Shown here in pieces: positions 1 through 11,182 of a DNA stretch of 64,000 nt. The stretch covers positions 157,123 through 221,122 of the forward strand of contig JADGJC010000028.1 of NCBI GenBank assembly GCA_027596075.1, in the 5' to 3' direction. Source of the stretch: Rhizophlyctis rosea (lineage: Eukaryota > Chytridiomycota > Chytridiomycetes > Rhizophlyctidales > Rhizophlyctidaceae). The notes beneath the pieces are model-generated. The model saw only the letters and a program-made list of their open reading frames with translations. It did not search any database and was not told the origin of the DNA. Position numbers and translations under genes: made by a program. Within the stretch, counting starts at the first letter, position 1; every line of letters begins with the position of its first letter.

Positions 1-604
1 TCATCCAGCAGCTCAAGGTTCGGGAAGGCGGAGAAGACTTTGGATTGGTATTCGGGTGCAGATGCAATGGGACATTGGAGCAGGCTGAGCCGTTTTAGGT
101 TGGGAAGAGATTGCTAATTTGACCGACGATTCGACGTTAGATGTTGCCACTAGGCACTCATAACTCGCCATCATATCTCCATTAACTGATACAAACCAAT
201 GGGTTCAAACATTCATAGTCCGATATTCTGTTGCCCCCAAGATCCAGGAAGACTAATTCCGTGATACCCGCCAATGCCTCCAATCCCGCTCGTATTTTGT
301 TGTCTGTAAGTGTCAACTAAAACAGGAAGAGAGAAGGTTAAGTCCCAAAACGAAGAGGTAAAATCATGATATGGTCCAGTCCAACCTTCTGAAGGTTCGG
401 TAGGCTTGGGAAACCTTCCAAGGAAGTAAGACCGCAGTTGGACAAACTAATAACATTCACGTTTTGGTAATCGGAAAGAGGATGAAAGACGCCTGCGTGC
501 TCAGCAGGTGGGGTGAGAAGTTGCGAAATGGCGGCGATCTTCTGGTTGTCGAAGATTAGGGAGGACACGGTGAGAGGATCCGTGTGACTCAGCAGCTCTG
601 CCAT
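1..604 (-). CDS. ANP32-like leucine-rich acidic nuclear phosphoprotein (5' part, runs off window)
   Basis: Partial gene. Three exons are visible on the minus strand: 386..604, 197..316 and <1..113, all joined in phase. The start is the first in-frame ATG (MAELLSHTDP); the open frame continues upstream without another ATG. The protein begins with an N-terminal cap and leucine-rich repeats such as VISLSNCGLTSLEGFPSLPN, then DNKIRAGLEALAGI and FLDLGGNRISDYECLNPL, the pattern of the ANP32/LANP family. In animals these proteins bind histones and inhibit PP2A. The acidic tail that defines the family would lie beyond position 1, so assignment rests on the LRR cap alone. U2A'-type LRR proteins are the main alternative. 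The gene is divergent from the Pol III subunit gene at 1610. Confidence 0.7.
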
Positions 605-1609
605 CTCGGTAGTAGTTGTTTTGGAGAACGCGAAGTGTACGGGCAAAGGGTGCGTAGGTAATATGGATGATGGGAAGGGCGCAAAGCGGTGGGGACTGTG
701 CTGAATAATAGGCCTTGGAAGGAAAGAGAAAAATTCAAACAGCCCAATGAAAAGCAGGCTTTATCGTCAGGATCAATGAAGATGCGATCAAGAGAAATGT
801 GAAAGAGAGACGGTTCCCAAACGAACAGCCAGGCTTCAAATACAGGCAAATCAAAACAAGCGTGGGGGATAGAGACAAGTAAGCTGTATTTATGCAATCC
901 TCAAAACAGATACACGGGACATGGATGGCAATCACGACAGAAATCCAGCAGGTTCTTTCACACCTACAACCCAGTAACCCATCCAAAGCGGGGTAAGAAA
1001 TAGAGGACCGGGGGAATGGGTGGTGCTCACATCCGCCGCTCCATCGCCTTATCCTCCCATCCCCTTTCGCTCTACAATACTCACCCACCAATAGAAGATA
1101 CAAAGCGCACTTTTTCCACAGGGAAACCGAGGAAATTTCCCCCATTCCCTCACGAAAACTTGGGTGCGCGTCCAATTGGGGGGGAATGCGTGAGCTTTGG
1201 GTGTGATTGCCAAATGACATGCATCCCGCCCTCCGCCGAAGCAAATTTCGAGGGTCAACGGCCCAGGTGTCACCGTATCACGTCGCACAACTGTTACACA
1301 AATGTATCCCTTGTGGTCTCTAAATGGATCCAACTATTCGGTACGCGCAGCTTCAATCTAAATACACTCCCAATATGGCGTCATGTGTCAGAATGACTCA
1401 GGTACAAACAGCCTTGCTTACCCGAGCCACTTCGCAGCACTCTGTGATATTTTTGGGTTGTGCTGCCCCTCCAATGCGTTTCATTGTTTACCCGAATTCC
1501 CATCAAGTTCCCACCCATCAGCAACACCCACTTTTCCTTCTTATCATAAGCACGTTTTTGTCTGCACTGAAGCGCACAATAGAACCTTTCTTAGCAAAGT
1601 ATCCTTGCT
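605..1609. other. Intergenic, divergent promoter region
   Basis: About 1 kb between the ANP32-like gene (minus) and the RPC7 gene (plus). It contains an open minus-strand frame of 169 codons without an ATG start or recognisable domain, which I treat as chance. No RNA gene or repeat was recognised. Confidence 0.5.
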
Positions 1610-2602
1610 ATGAGCCGTGGGGGAGGACGCGGTGGATGGCGCGGCGGTCGTGGAAGGGGCGGGTTTCAGCGCGGGCCTGACATGCCAGATGATATTGTCA
1701 TCCAATACAGAGAAGAACCGCTATTTCCTGTAAGTCATTGGACCGCGCAGTAGCCCGCTCATGCGCCTTGAGGCTTTCGCCATGCCAGTTTAATGGCCAT
1801 ATCGCTGACTTAGCGAATGCTTTTGCAGGAATTTACTCCTGACCCTTTCCGTGAGCTATCTCAATACGAAGAAGAGCTATTCGAAATAGCGAATGACTAC
1901 AAAAAGAAAGTGAAGGATCTTCCATACTACCTAGAGCTTCCTCCTCCAAAACCAGGTTAGAATACGCCCGGAATCAATTCACTCAGCAGAGATGTTGACT
2001 CACGAATTTCGACTGTGGCAAAAACAGATATTGAACGATACTCCGATCGATTCAAAAATAACCGCGAACGCAGCAAGCTAAAATCTCTAGTCAATGTTCC
2101 AGCGAATCTTGCCTTCTTTCCGCAAGAGCTGCATTCAGTAAAGGATCCATCGAAGCGGACGAGTATGTAACGGATCTACAGCTTGTACCGGTGAAATAGA
2201 TCACTAACTTTTATGAACTTCCAAATCAGTGTCCAAAAAGGTGAAGGGGGGGCTCGATCTTAAACGGCTAGAAGCCCTCGAGAGGGAGGAGGCGGACGGC
2301 AAAGGCGATGAGGTGAGTATCTGCCTCTGCGTATCCAAGTTGCGGACTGTTTGTACGGCTGGCAGCGGAACATTGATGATGTGAATAGGAGGTTGTGGAC
2401 GAAGAGCAAGAAGAAGAGATGATAATGGACGAGGAGGAGGAGGATGCATTGGAAGACGACAATGACTATGCGGTTGGGAATTACTGGGATGACGATTATG
2501 ATGCTCTGGATGACGGGGGAGGGGCATCAGGAGGTAAGTCACGCCCTTGCCTCAGAAAGTTTATGCGCTCAATTGATCTGCTTTCCAGGCGAGGAGTATT
2601 AA
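1610..2602 (+). CDS. RPC31: RNA polymerase III subunit RPC7/Rpc31
   Basis: Six exons join in phase: 1610..1729, 1829..1955, 2028..2162, 2230..2312, 2389..2533 and 2589..2602. The protein starts with an RGG-rich stretch (MSRGGGRGGWRGGRGRGG). Then come the family signatures LPYYLELPP and DIERYSDRF, which match the MPYFIE...DIERYS segment of POLR3G, followed by a long Glu/Asp tail (EEEMIMDEEEEDAL, NYWDDDYDALDD) ending in GGEEY. A basic or Gly-rich N-terminus, a conserved central motif and an acidic C-terminus are the normal layout of this subunit. It belongs to the Rpc82/Rpc34/Rpc31 initiation subcomplex of nuclear Pol III. Length is about 200 residues, normal for the family. Confidence 0.88.
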
Positions 2603-2911
2603 GGCTCTATCGGGAGATAGCATCCAATTGCTGAAACCAAAATGCACATACAGCACATGATAATTGTAAATAATGCTATTAGGCCAATAGGCAAAACTTG
2701 AAAATGGTCGTAAATGGGATGCTGTGGCGCAGGCTTGCTGCGCAAATGTCAAGTCACTTTCTCCGCCTTGCTGCTCACAACCCTGTTGCCCCGTCACCTT
2801 GTTTCATATGTTCTCAACCACGTTTGAAGTTATTTCCCACCTAGAATAAAAGGTGGAGACAACTATTTGCACACTTCACTTCCTTGTGGTCTTATCAGTT
2901 TGTTCCTCAAT
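2603..2911. other. Intergenic
   Basis: 309 nt between two plus-strand genes. It holds the 3' end of RPC31 and the leader of the kelch-like gene; nothing else was recognised. Confidence 0.5.
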
Positions 2912-3859
2912 ATGATTCCGACCAACCCATATGCGATGCTTGCAGGTTTGAGCGCAGAAGACGACCGGAGTAATGAGGTAGTCAATGAAGGGAGTGATAT
3001 GGACGACTCCGGAGCGTCAGAACACAGTGATAACGAAATCAGCGGCGACGACGACTACGCCGACTGTGAAGAACATGTCCTGGACAACTCTTTTGACCCT
3101 TCCATCACCAAAGAGATCTTCCTCGCCCACTGCACACCCATCACCGTAACCGCCAACCCAACAGAAGTCAGCAACCCCTACTACACAGCCATGGTCAAAA
3201 GCAAACTCTCCGCCTGGTCCGCATCCTCCCACTTCTTCGGCATTGCCCACGAAGATTACCCACACCCAGTCTGGTGCTTCTCCCGCTTCGGTCAAACCAC
3301 CACTACCCTCCCTCACGAAATCACAACCACTCCCACCTCCCCAAACACCATCCCCTTCACCCTCCCAACCGGCACCAAAATCCTCATAGCAGGGGAACAC
3401 GAAGACAGCTACGACCCCGACTTCCAAATCTACAACGACATAACCCTCATTTTCCCGGATGACACCGTCCAAATATACCAATACCCAACCACTTCCTTCC
3501 CTCCAACCGACTTTCACACCGCAACGCTTATCGATTCCAAAATCTACATCATCGGTAATACGGGGTATACACATGACCGGAAAGAGAGGGTACAGGTGTG
3601 TATTTTGGATCTCACTACTCTGAAGATGGAGGTTGTTCAAGATACGTGTGGAGACGATCCTGGGTGGATCAGTAGTCATGAGGCTGAGGTAGATGGAGAG
3701 GGAACTATCTTGATTAAGGTCTTGGAGGGTACGTTTTGTACGAATCATGGTGGGTGTAGGGTTGGGCATTGGGTGTATCACACGGAGGAAGCGAGGTGGG
3801 AGGAGGTGAATGATGGGGATGGAGGGGTAGTGTCAAGGGAGGAGAGTCCCAACCGGTGA
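2912..3859 (+). CDS. Kelch-like hypothetical protein
   Basis: A single uninterrupted exon of 315 codons. I chose the ATG at 2912 (MIPTNPYAMLAG) because the frame upstream has no ATG. Residues 20-50 are acidic and low in complexity. The rest has the look of an incomplete beta-propeller: WCFSRFGQTTTTLP, then KILIAGEHEDSYDPDFQIYND, then PTDFHTATLIDSKIYIIGN and GDDPGWISSHEA. I recognise this combination (SRFGQ, GGEHED-YDPDF, FPPTDFHTATL, PGWI-HEA) as a kelch-type family found in scattered fungi and bacteria; its function is not known to me. Being intronless next to intron-rich genes would fit retroposition or transfer, but no direct evidence is seen. It converges on TEL2 with a gap of about 260 nt. 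Confidence 0.7.
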   Translation: MIPTNPYAMLAGLSAEDDRSNEVVNEGSDMDDSGASEHSDNEISGDDDYADCEEHVLDNSFDPSITKEIFLAHCTPITVTANPTEVSNPYYTAMVKSKLSAWSASSHFFGIAHEDYPHPVWCFSRFGQTTTTLPHEITTTPTSPNTIPFTLPTGTKILIAGEHEDSYDPDFQIYNDITLIFPDDTVQIYQYPTTSFPPTDFHTATLIDSKIYIIGNTGYTHDRKERVQVCILDLTTLKMEVVQDTCGDDPGWISSHEAEVDGEGTILIKVLEGTFCTNHGGCRVGHWVYHTEEARWEEVNDGDGGVVSREESPNR

Positions 3860-4116
3860 CGGGGAATGTATGCGGGCAACAAATGTGGAAGTGGGATCTG
3901 CATCCAGTCGGCAAACAAGCTTGACATGGCGTTCGTGCATGCATATGTACATATTGTGTAAATAAATGCACTTTTGCAAGGATGGACCAAAGAAAGAAGG
4001 CCAGACGCACAATAATATATTGTCAGTCATTATGGGGCAAACGTATCGGAGTGGAAGTTGCAAGCTCAGGCGTAAGTGGTGGTAGGGAACTTGCAAATAT
4101 ATTTGCGAATCCCACA

Positions 4117-7100
4117 TCAATACCCAATCTGACTAATTGGCTTCAAAAACTCCCCCTGCCGCTCCTCATACAACTCCTTCATAATACTCAAGACAGTCGC
4201 ACACATCCGTATAACCTCCTGATCCGTGTCCTGCTCAATCACATCTGCACCGGCACCACCAAGAAGGCAATCATCAGTTTTCACCTACTCAGGAAACTAT
4301 CCACATCAACCACAAAATCATACTCACCCCCAACCCACTTCTGCACCTCAAACAACTCCCCAACATCTCCAACCACATCATCTCTCGCCCCAAACTCATC
4401 AAACAAAACCGACGGCGGCGTCGCTGTCAATATGACGGAAATAGCGAACAGCAGCTCGGTTTGGATCTTGACAGCCTTGACTTGGTAGGGCACGAAACGT
4501 AGGGACCAGACGAGGTCGAAGAGTTCGCGGGACATTTTGCGGGCATCGGGGGTGTGTGCTGGTGATGGACGTTGTTGAGTCACATGTTCACAAGCGCGAG
4601 GATTAATGGGGAATTATGATAAATGTTACCTGCACAATGTAAAATGATCGCTGCCGTCGTGATAAACTTCTGTGGTAACATCGTCGCGGTCGATCCTCTA
4701 AAAACATTGTATCCATTCCTACATGAACAGTCAAGTCGCAGAACCAGTTTTAGACATTGACGCCAGAAACCAAATATGCCAACAACCAAAAACCGAGCTC
4801 CCCTCCATCAAAAACTCACCCCGCCTTCTGAAAACCCCCCAGAAGCGGGAACAAAAACGCCCCCGCAACATCCGAAAACCTATTCGCCTGCGCTTTCTTT
4901 ACCGGCACCAAAGACTTTCGCGAAAATCTGCGCGTCTTGGCCTTGATTCGTTCCGCGATGATGTCCGTCGCGGATGGAGGGTTCGTACGAGACCGCGAAA
5001 TAGCACTCATCGCCGGCGGGTCGGGCTCGTCTTTAAGTGCGCTGAGTTCCATGGCGGCTGTGGCGAGACAGGTCAAGACGTCAAGCCGTTGACCGAGGGA
5101 GTAGTTTTTCTCGAAGAAGGCGTCGATGGCGTGTCTGTAGGAACATGTCTTTTAGTGAATAGGAACTCTTCAGAAAGCATGACAACAGCTGAACGCCTAC
5201 CTGGAAGCCTGCAGGGGAATTTGCACAACAACTGCCACCATAGCACCCATCCGATTCTTGACAAACCCGTCCAGATCGTAATTATTCTGCAGATTCAGGA
5301 GCGTCCAACAAAGATCTTTGCTGATTTCGGCTGTGTGATGATACAAGTCAGAATGATGAAGTCCATGCACTTGTTGCGCACGATATACGCCGACGGAACA
5401 AAGGGAAGAAGCTTCATTACCCAGTTCTCGTGGTGAGGTACTTCGGATCACGCCTTCCACACTCTGTAAAGCCAGTTCCAGTTTATCTGGATCCTCTTCA
5501 CTCCGTAGCCATTGCATGCAGTCTCGGATGTATCTTTGGACATATTGGTTATCAGCGATCAACAGTTAAGTAAAGTTGGTGTTTTGCTCTGCAATCAGCG
5601 ATGCCCCACCTTGGCGGCTTCAACCGCTTGCCGCCGGATTCTGCGGTCTCGCTCGCGTCTTCGGACATGTCGTACGGTTCCAGGTCCTCGTCATCGCTGT
5701 CGGCGTCGTCTGAAAACATATGATCAATGAGCACGAGCGTCATAGCTGATGACTCTTTCCCAGTTGTTGGCCTACCATTGGAAATGTGCATACTTTTACG
5801 GACAGTATTGCCGCTATCTGGATGATGGCTGAGTATCAATCACAGTACACCTCAAAATCCCGTTGAACATGCGGGTCGCGTCACCTTGAACTTTCGCAAA
5901 CTCAACCTTCGCTTCGTCCTCCTTCTGGCTCGCAACAACAGCATCCTCCTCAACGTGCTCCTCTCCCTCCTCCTCAGTCATCGGCTCAGCCAACTTCCGC
6001 AACGCGCGTGACGCATCATCTTCCTCCAACTCAAAGCTCAACACCTCCGACCCATCGGATATCTTGGAAAAGCATTCGGCCGTAACCTACAGTAACGATC
6101 AGACATTCAAAACCAAAGAAGTGAGGTCGAAAATATGACTAAAAGGGCCGACTCACCATGGCCAACCGCCTCACCCTCGTCACAGTACTATCAAGATACT
6201 TCCCCATCCCAGATATGAACCGGCTCGTCAAATGTTTCTCACTCAGATCTTCCTTCGTGGTGTAACTGAGACAAACTAAGATGCCGTGCGTAACATCTGT
6301 GGTCTCACCAAATGAGTTACGCTCTTCCTGGTGAGATCCAGCAGCCGCACTGAAGAAACTCACATTGCATCTGCTCCCAAGTGGAATGCTGAATAAAGTT
6401 GATGTCGGTCCATACTTCGATAAGTTGCTCAAGAACGCCGTGAACACATAGTTCTGGTGAGGATGTTGGTGGGCGCGGGCATATTGAAGAGTAAATCAAC
6501 GCAATCATACCAGATGTCTTCGGAAATGTGGAGTACCAATGAATCAACACCTTCAGCACATCGTCCCCGTATACACGATCCACTAAGAACTTGTGGCGGA
6601 ATAAGTACAGCAGTTGTGGGTTGTTTTCTACGCTCGATTGACCAACGAGTGCAGACAGGAGTTCGCTGTCCTTTTTGATGGTCAGGAAACCTAAAAATGG
6701 TTGCTTCAGGTAACTGGGACCTGTCCATCAACAATCAAGATTAGACATTACCTGACGATTTTGCCTTCGAAGTACGGAATTGAGTCAACAAGGCAGCGAG
6801 AACACTTTCTGCCTTCTCATGAGATAGGAGGTTCAAAATCTTCTGCCAGAGCGCTTGGACGGATAGGTCTTTCAGGGCATTGAGATTATGCAGTGGTAAG
6901 ACCGAGTCTATCATTTTGGACGTCAGTAAAAAAGCCGCTTTGTCTTCATGTTCGTTGATGCAACCTGCGTGGCCCAACCGAACTACTCTTTCGATCAACT
7001 GAGCTGTGCAGTTTGTAAATTGCTCTTCGTCCTGTTCTATGATATCTTGGTATGGCATGAGCTTTCACTGTGTGGGTTCTTGATATCCCAACACATTCAA

Positions 7101-7879
7101 CCAACCCGCATTTTCCCTGGCAAATGAATGGACCGCCTTTGCAATGCCTTTTCCCAGGAAGGGATAATAATGTCTAAAGACCGAATATTATTGGTATATT
7201 GGAAGTACATACAATCGACGGAACCATTTCTGCTCTGGAAAACATACGTGGGCCAGAAGAAGGGCAAGGCGTTCTTCTCAAAGACATTCGCTATCTTATC
7301 TGGAATGGTACAGACACAAGAAACATATTCGGACCAAGCGAAACGAACGGACGCGGAATTCTTCGCGCCTCCGCTTGGTGAGCCTAAACCGTTGTGGGCA
7401 GCTGTGTAGAACCCGTACACATCGTGCGAGGACAGCAACTGTTCCAAAAGCTTGGTCGCCTCCTTGAGCACATATGAGTGCTCCTTCTGAGATATGGAAG
7501 CTGCTAGTACGCGCAAACAACCGTGCAGATAACTCGTGAGAGGACCTATGGCCGGAGGCACGAAATACGGGTCAAACAGCTGTGATCGCTCACTGCTGCT
7601 CAAAGCCGCTGTCCAGTGAACTGCACACTGCCGGAGTAAAGACTCGATATGCTTCTCGTATCTTTTACTGGAAAAGTTTGCTCTGTACGTCCTCAAAGCC
7701 GCAGGGTCTAGTCGATTGAAGAACGTCGAGGAACGCAAGGCCGCTTTTAGACTTTGAGATGGCGGTGCGCTCGGGGTTTCGAACAAGAAAGTCAGAGGCT
7801 CTGTCAGACCGCGTTTCGCGACGAAAGAGTCGTCAGTCGTACGAAGAGCATTACGAATAGCGTCCAGTGGGTCGTCCAT
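4117..7879 (-). CDS. TEL2: Telomere length regulation protein TEL2 (TTT complex)
   Basis: Thirteen exons join in phase on the minus strand: 7106..7879, 6752..7061, 6364..6690, 6157..6296, 5885..6086, 5776..5817, 5610..5709, 5421..5533, 5201..5330, 4820..5134, 4630..4718, 4328..4558 and 4117..4244, giving about 966 residues. Diagnostic segments in order: a helical-repeat N-terminus; DSDDEDLEPYDM followed by RYIRDCMQWL, as in human TELO2 (DSDDEFVPYDM...YVRDC); FFEKNYSLGQRLDVL; ERIKAKTRRFS; NRFSDVAGAFLFPLL; and LFDLVWSLRF. TEL2 with Tti1 and Tti2 helps mature PI3K-like kinases (ATM, ATR, TOR, DNA-PK class) with Hsp90. The acidic linker probably carries the phosphosites that recruit the R2TP/HSP90 machinery. 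The 42-nt sixth exon and the third acceptor are the least certain joins. Confidence 0.9.
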
Positions 7880-8645
7880 GATGGACGAGGGTGTGGGAGT
7901 AAGTGATCAGAACAACTGTCAAAATAGATCTTCGTTTATGGGTGTCAAAATGTTGAGGGGGGGGTGACTGAGCCGGTAAAATCAAGCAGCTAAAACAAGC
8001 TAGTGCAATGCTATCGGCAATCAGTTGCATGATCGGCGGAGGACCGACGGAGCGGCATCAGGATGGCAATTCTGCCAAATGCGGATAAACAGGCAGGTGG
8101 GGCAAAGCCACGTGTGCCGAACCAGATCCTTTTGCTTGGCCGAAAGTCACGAGATCACATGACTCCAGTCAGTAAAAGACTGGGGTGATTCACCACTCAC
8201 TGAGTCACTGTTGACATGCAAAGGGGTTGTTGGGGTCCGAAGGTCATTGGACATCACCCGATGCTCTGGTGCGGCCAGACCAGAAACCAGGGTCCATACA
8301 TTCCCCTTGAGACACTCACAGAGTCAGACACCGCCCCCGAATTTGACTTCGAGCGGCAAACTGCGGGAAACAGCTCTTCAATGTGATCCAACTGTGCCCA
8401 ATGTTCTGGTCAGAAGGGTGATTGCTGGTGAAGCAAAGATTCGCTTTGTGAAAAAGTGGGTTCAAAATTCCGTGGGGAAAACTTATTCCTATCATATCAG
8501 AAACTGCAATATCAACAACCCACTACTTATCGGTCGTCTGCAAAAGCAGTGAAAAGCACTTCGCCTGCTCAAACTGACAGTATTCATATAACTTCGGCAT
8601 CTACAAAGTCTGTGTGGGAACCGTCGCTGACGGATATACGCAACA
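7880..8645. other. Intergenic, divergent promoter region
   Basis: 766 nt between TEL2 (minus) and the kinase gene (plus). Open frames here are short and unrecognised. No repeats or RNA genes were seen. Confidence 0.5.
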
Positions 8646-10107
8646 ATGCCATACCCCCTCAAGGTTGGGGACGATGACTACCTCCCCCTCACACCACCTG
8701 CATCGCCCTCCCCACGTTCTCCAAGCCCGCTATCTGCTCCCACACAAATAGGACCTTACAGTCTTCTGAATTTGTTGGGCAACGGCACCTTCGGGTCGGT
8801 CCACAGAGCTGTGGATAAGCGGTCCTCAATAGATAGTAGAACCGGGAAGCAGCGCTCCGTCGCTGTCAAGTATGTTCGGAAGGGACTGCGGTCGCATGTT
8901 GGGGGTTTGATGGAAGAGCACATGCTACGACACGAAGCGGCTGTGCTCAAGCAACTACATGAGGGCGGAACGAACGTGAATGGATTGGACGGTTGGACTG
9001 GTGAAAGGGAAAGAATAGCTAGGAGTAGGATTGTCTCTCTTTTGGATGTCATTGATACTAGCGAGTATTTCGCTACAGTGATGGACCTAGCGGAGGGGGG
9101 TGAACTTCACGACATGGTTTTATCAAGAAGTAACTCGAAGGAGGATGTGGGTATGGATGACCATGGGCTGGACGAAGATGTTGCTCGGAGAATCTTCAAG
9201 GAGTTGACTCAAGGTATGTTTTGGAATTTCTCAGTATCGGTATATTGCAATCTACAAAGCATATTAAATCACATGTCACGCAGGTGTCGCGTATCTACAT
9301 CACAGAAACATTTCCCACCGTGACCTCAAACTCGAAAACATCCTCCTCACAAAACGCACTCACGTCAAACTCGGCGACTTTGGCCTCTCATACGCTTTCG
9401 ACCCTTCCTCTCCTTCCTCCGATATCCGCGCCGGTTCCGACCCCTACCTCCCACCCGAAGTCGTTCTTTCCCGCCCAACCGTCGACCTACGAGCCGCCGA
9501 CATATGGGCCATGGGCGTCGTCCTCTACGCCATGCTAACTGCCCGCATGCCATTCTCTAACGACGAAGCCGCCGTGAAAGCAGGAATCCTGGCAGCAGAC
9601 GGGTTCGGTCGGGATCCGGGGGCGGTCGCACGTGCCAACTCCATCAACCGGCGGAAAATGTATGCGCGCATTGCGACTGCAACGTACAGTTTTACACCGG
9701 AGGAAAATGAGGTTTTGTCGCCCGAAGTGAAGGACTTGCTCTCTAGGTTGCTGTGTAAAAATGTGGAGGAGCGGATCACGGCGGAGGAGGCATTATCTCA
9801 CCCGTGGATTGCTTGTGGGGGGACTGGTTGGGAGTTGGACGAGGACGAGCGGGAACGTTCGGAGGAGCCTAAACAAGAGCGGGAAACGGGTCAGGCGGAC
9901 GAAGATTTAGGTCTTATGGACTTGGACACTCCCTATCTAAAGATCTCCTCAAACGGCGAACTAACCTTCGCGGATCTGGGGGAGCGGCGGTACGGGCCAG
10001 CATCGTGGGGTGATCAAGCGTTTGCAGCGCTTGCTAAGGTAGTTAGTGGGAATGGAGGTTTTGACTTTGGCGGAGGCTCATACTGGAATGTGGCAATTGC
10101 TCGATAG
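8646..10107 (+). CDS. Serine/threonine protein kinase, CAMK/HAL-like
   Basis: Two exons, 8646..9213 and 9284..10107, encode 463 residues. After a Pro/Ser-rich leader the kinase fold begins at about residue 37. It has glycine loop GNGTFGSV, VAVK lysine, a long loop containing MEEHMLRHEAAVL, hinge FATVMDLAEGGELHDMVL, catalytic loop HRDLKLEN, metal-binding DFGLS, activation/P+1 region GSDPYLPPEVV and subdomain IX DIWAMGVVLYAML. All catalytic residues are present, so it should be active. The GSDPYLPPEV signature resembles fungal Npr1/Hal-type kinases that control transporters. A region of about 60 residues between the C-lobe strands (KAGILAADG...RIATATYSF) and an acidic tail are lineage features. 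Substrate unknown. Confidence 0.85.
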
Positions 10108-10297
10108 TTTAGAGCTCTGTAACGTTAGGGTTTTGTTGATTCATGTACTGTAACATATTATCCAAGGCACGTTAGTGTCACCATAGGTGATGGTTGTAAA
10201 TATACAAGGCACGTTCTTTATGACTTCCATTGTCTCATATTGATTGGAGATATGTACATCTGAACTTGACGAGATGAAAAGTCCCTTCATCACCTCC

Positions 10298-11182
10298 CTA
10301 CTCTTCTTTCTTTGCCTTCCCACGCTTTGTGTCCTGCGAGAAGAAAGAGGTCAGTTGGGTTTGCCTATCGAAACAATCGCGACTGCGGTTGACACGTACC
10401 GCAACCTTCTTCTTGTCCCGGTTGTAGTAAATCATCTGCGAGACGTTTACAAAGTTCAAACTGCAGGAAATCCCCACCGACACCAAGAGCAGCGGGTCTT
10501 TGACTTCTTGAACAATGGTGAACAGGCGGGCAGCAGATCCACCGAACTGCATAAAAACTGTGGCGCGGGACAACTGACCCGTGCCCTTTGTTTTGAAGTT
10601 GCGGTAGATTTGGGGGACTTTCGAGCTGATTCCGAGTCCTATGGTGCTTGCTTGGAGCACGGCCAGCGTGCTTGTTGGGATTAAGGTGGGATGTGATAGG
10701 AGCGATCCGGCGGCCAAGAGGACGGCGATGAAACCTATTAGACCGGTGGTGTTTCTCGAATAGAACATGATGAGGATGCAGATTAGTACATCGGAACTTG
10801 CGAGGAATGCCACTGTGTAATGAGCAACAGTTAGCGAAAGAAGTTGTAATACTGGCATGGTTAATGGTTACTTACACTCTCCATAGGTAGTGATCGGGTT
10901 CCCAGACCGCCAATTGTACGCCAAACTGATCGCGAAAGCAGCCGTCTCCAACAAATATCCCGCCAGGGATACGCCCGCGGCACTACCAGCGTTGACGATC
11001 TTCAGAAGTTGAGGAATCTTTTGAATAGTAGCGTTGACGATAATGGCTAGGCCCAAAACTTTTGACAGGAGTAGTTTGAAGCAGTCGCCTGCAGCAAGGT
11101 CCAGAGCCGCCACAGCGTGTGCGCATTTCCGACCGACCAGCGGCTCAAGGAAGGCGCTTTGGATGTAGGCTGTGGATGACAT
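10298..11182 (-). CDS. MPDU1: Mannose-P-dolichol utilization defect 1 homologue (PQ-loop protein)
   Basis: Three exons (10876..11182, 10400..10812, 10333..10298) give 251 residues. Two PQ-loop motifs are visible: IQKIPQLLKIVNAGSAAGVS in the first half and SKVPQIYRNFKTKGTGQLS in the second, embedded in about seven hydrophobic spans. The first block continues LAGYLLETAAFAISLAYNWR, as in MPDU1/Lec35. The C-terminus is Lys-rich (KRGKAKKEE), a plausible ER retention signal. MPDU1 is needed in the ER for use of dolichol-P-mannose and dolichol-P-glucose in N-glycan, GPI and C/O-mannose synthesis. Dolichol kinase, another dolichol-cycle gene, lies 14 kb away in this window. Confidence 0.88.

Noticed and set aside
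735..1244. 169-codon minus-strand frame in the first intergenic region
   Set aside because: No ATG start, no recognisable domain, lies in the divergent promoter region.
3017..3781. 254-codon minus-strand frame
   Set aside because: Antisense to the kelch-like gene; composition (Gly/Val runs) and lack of motifs mark it as a shadow.
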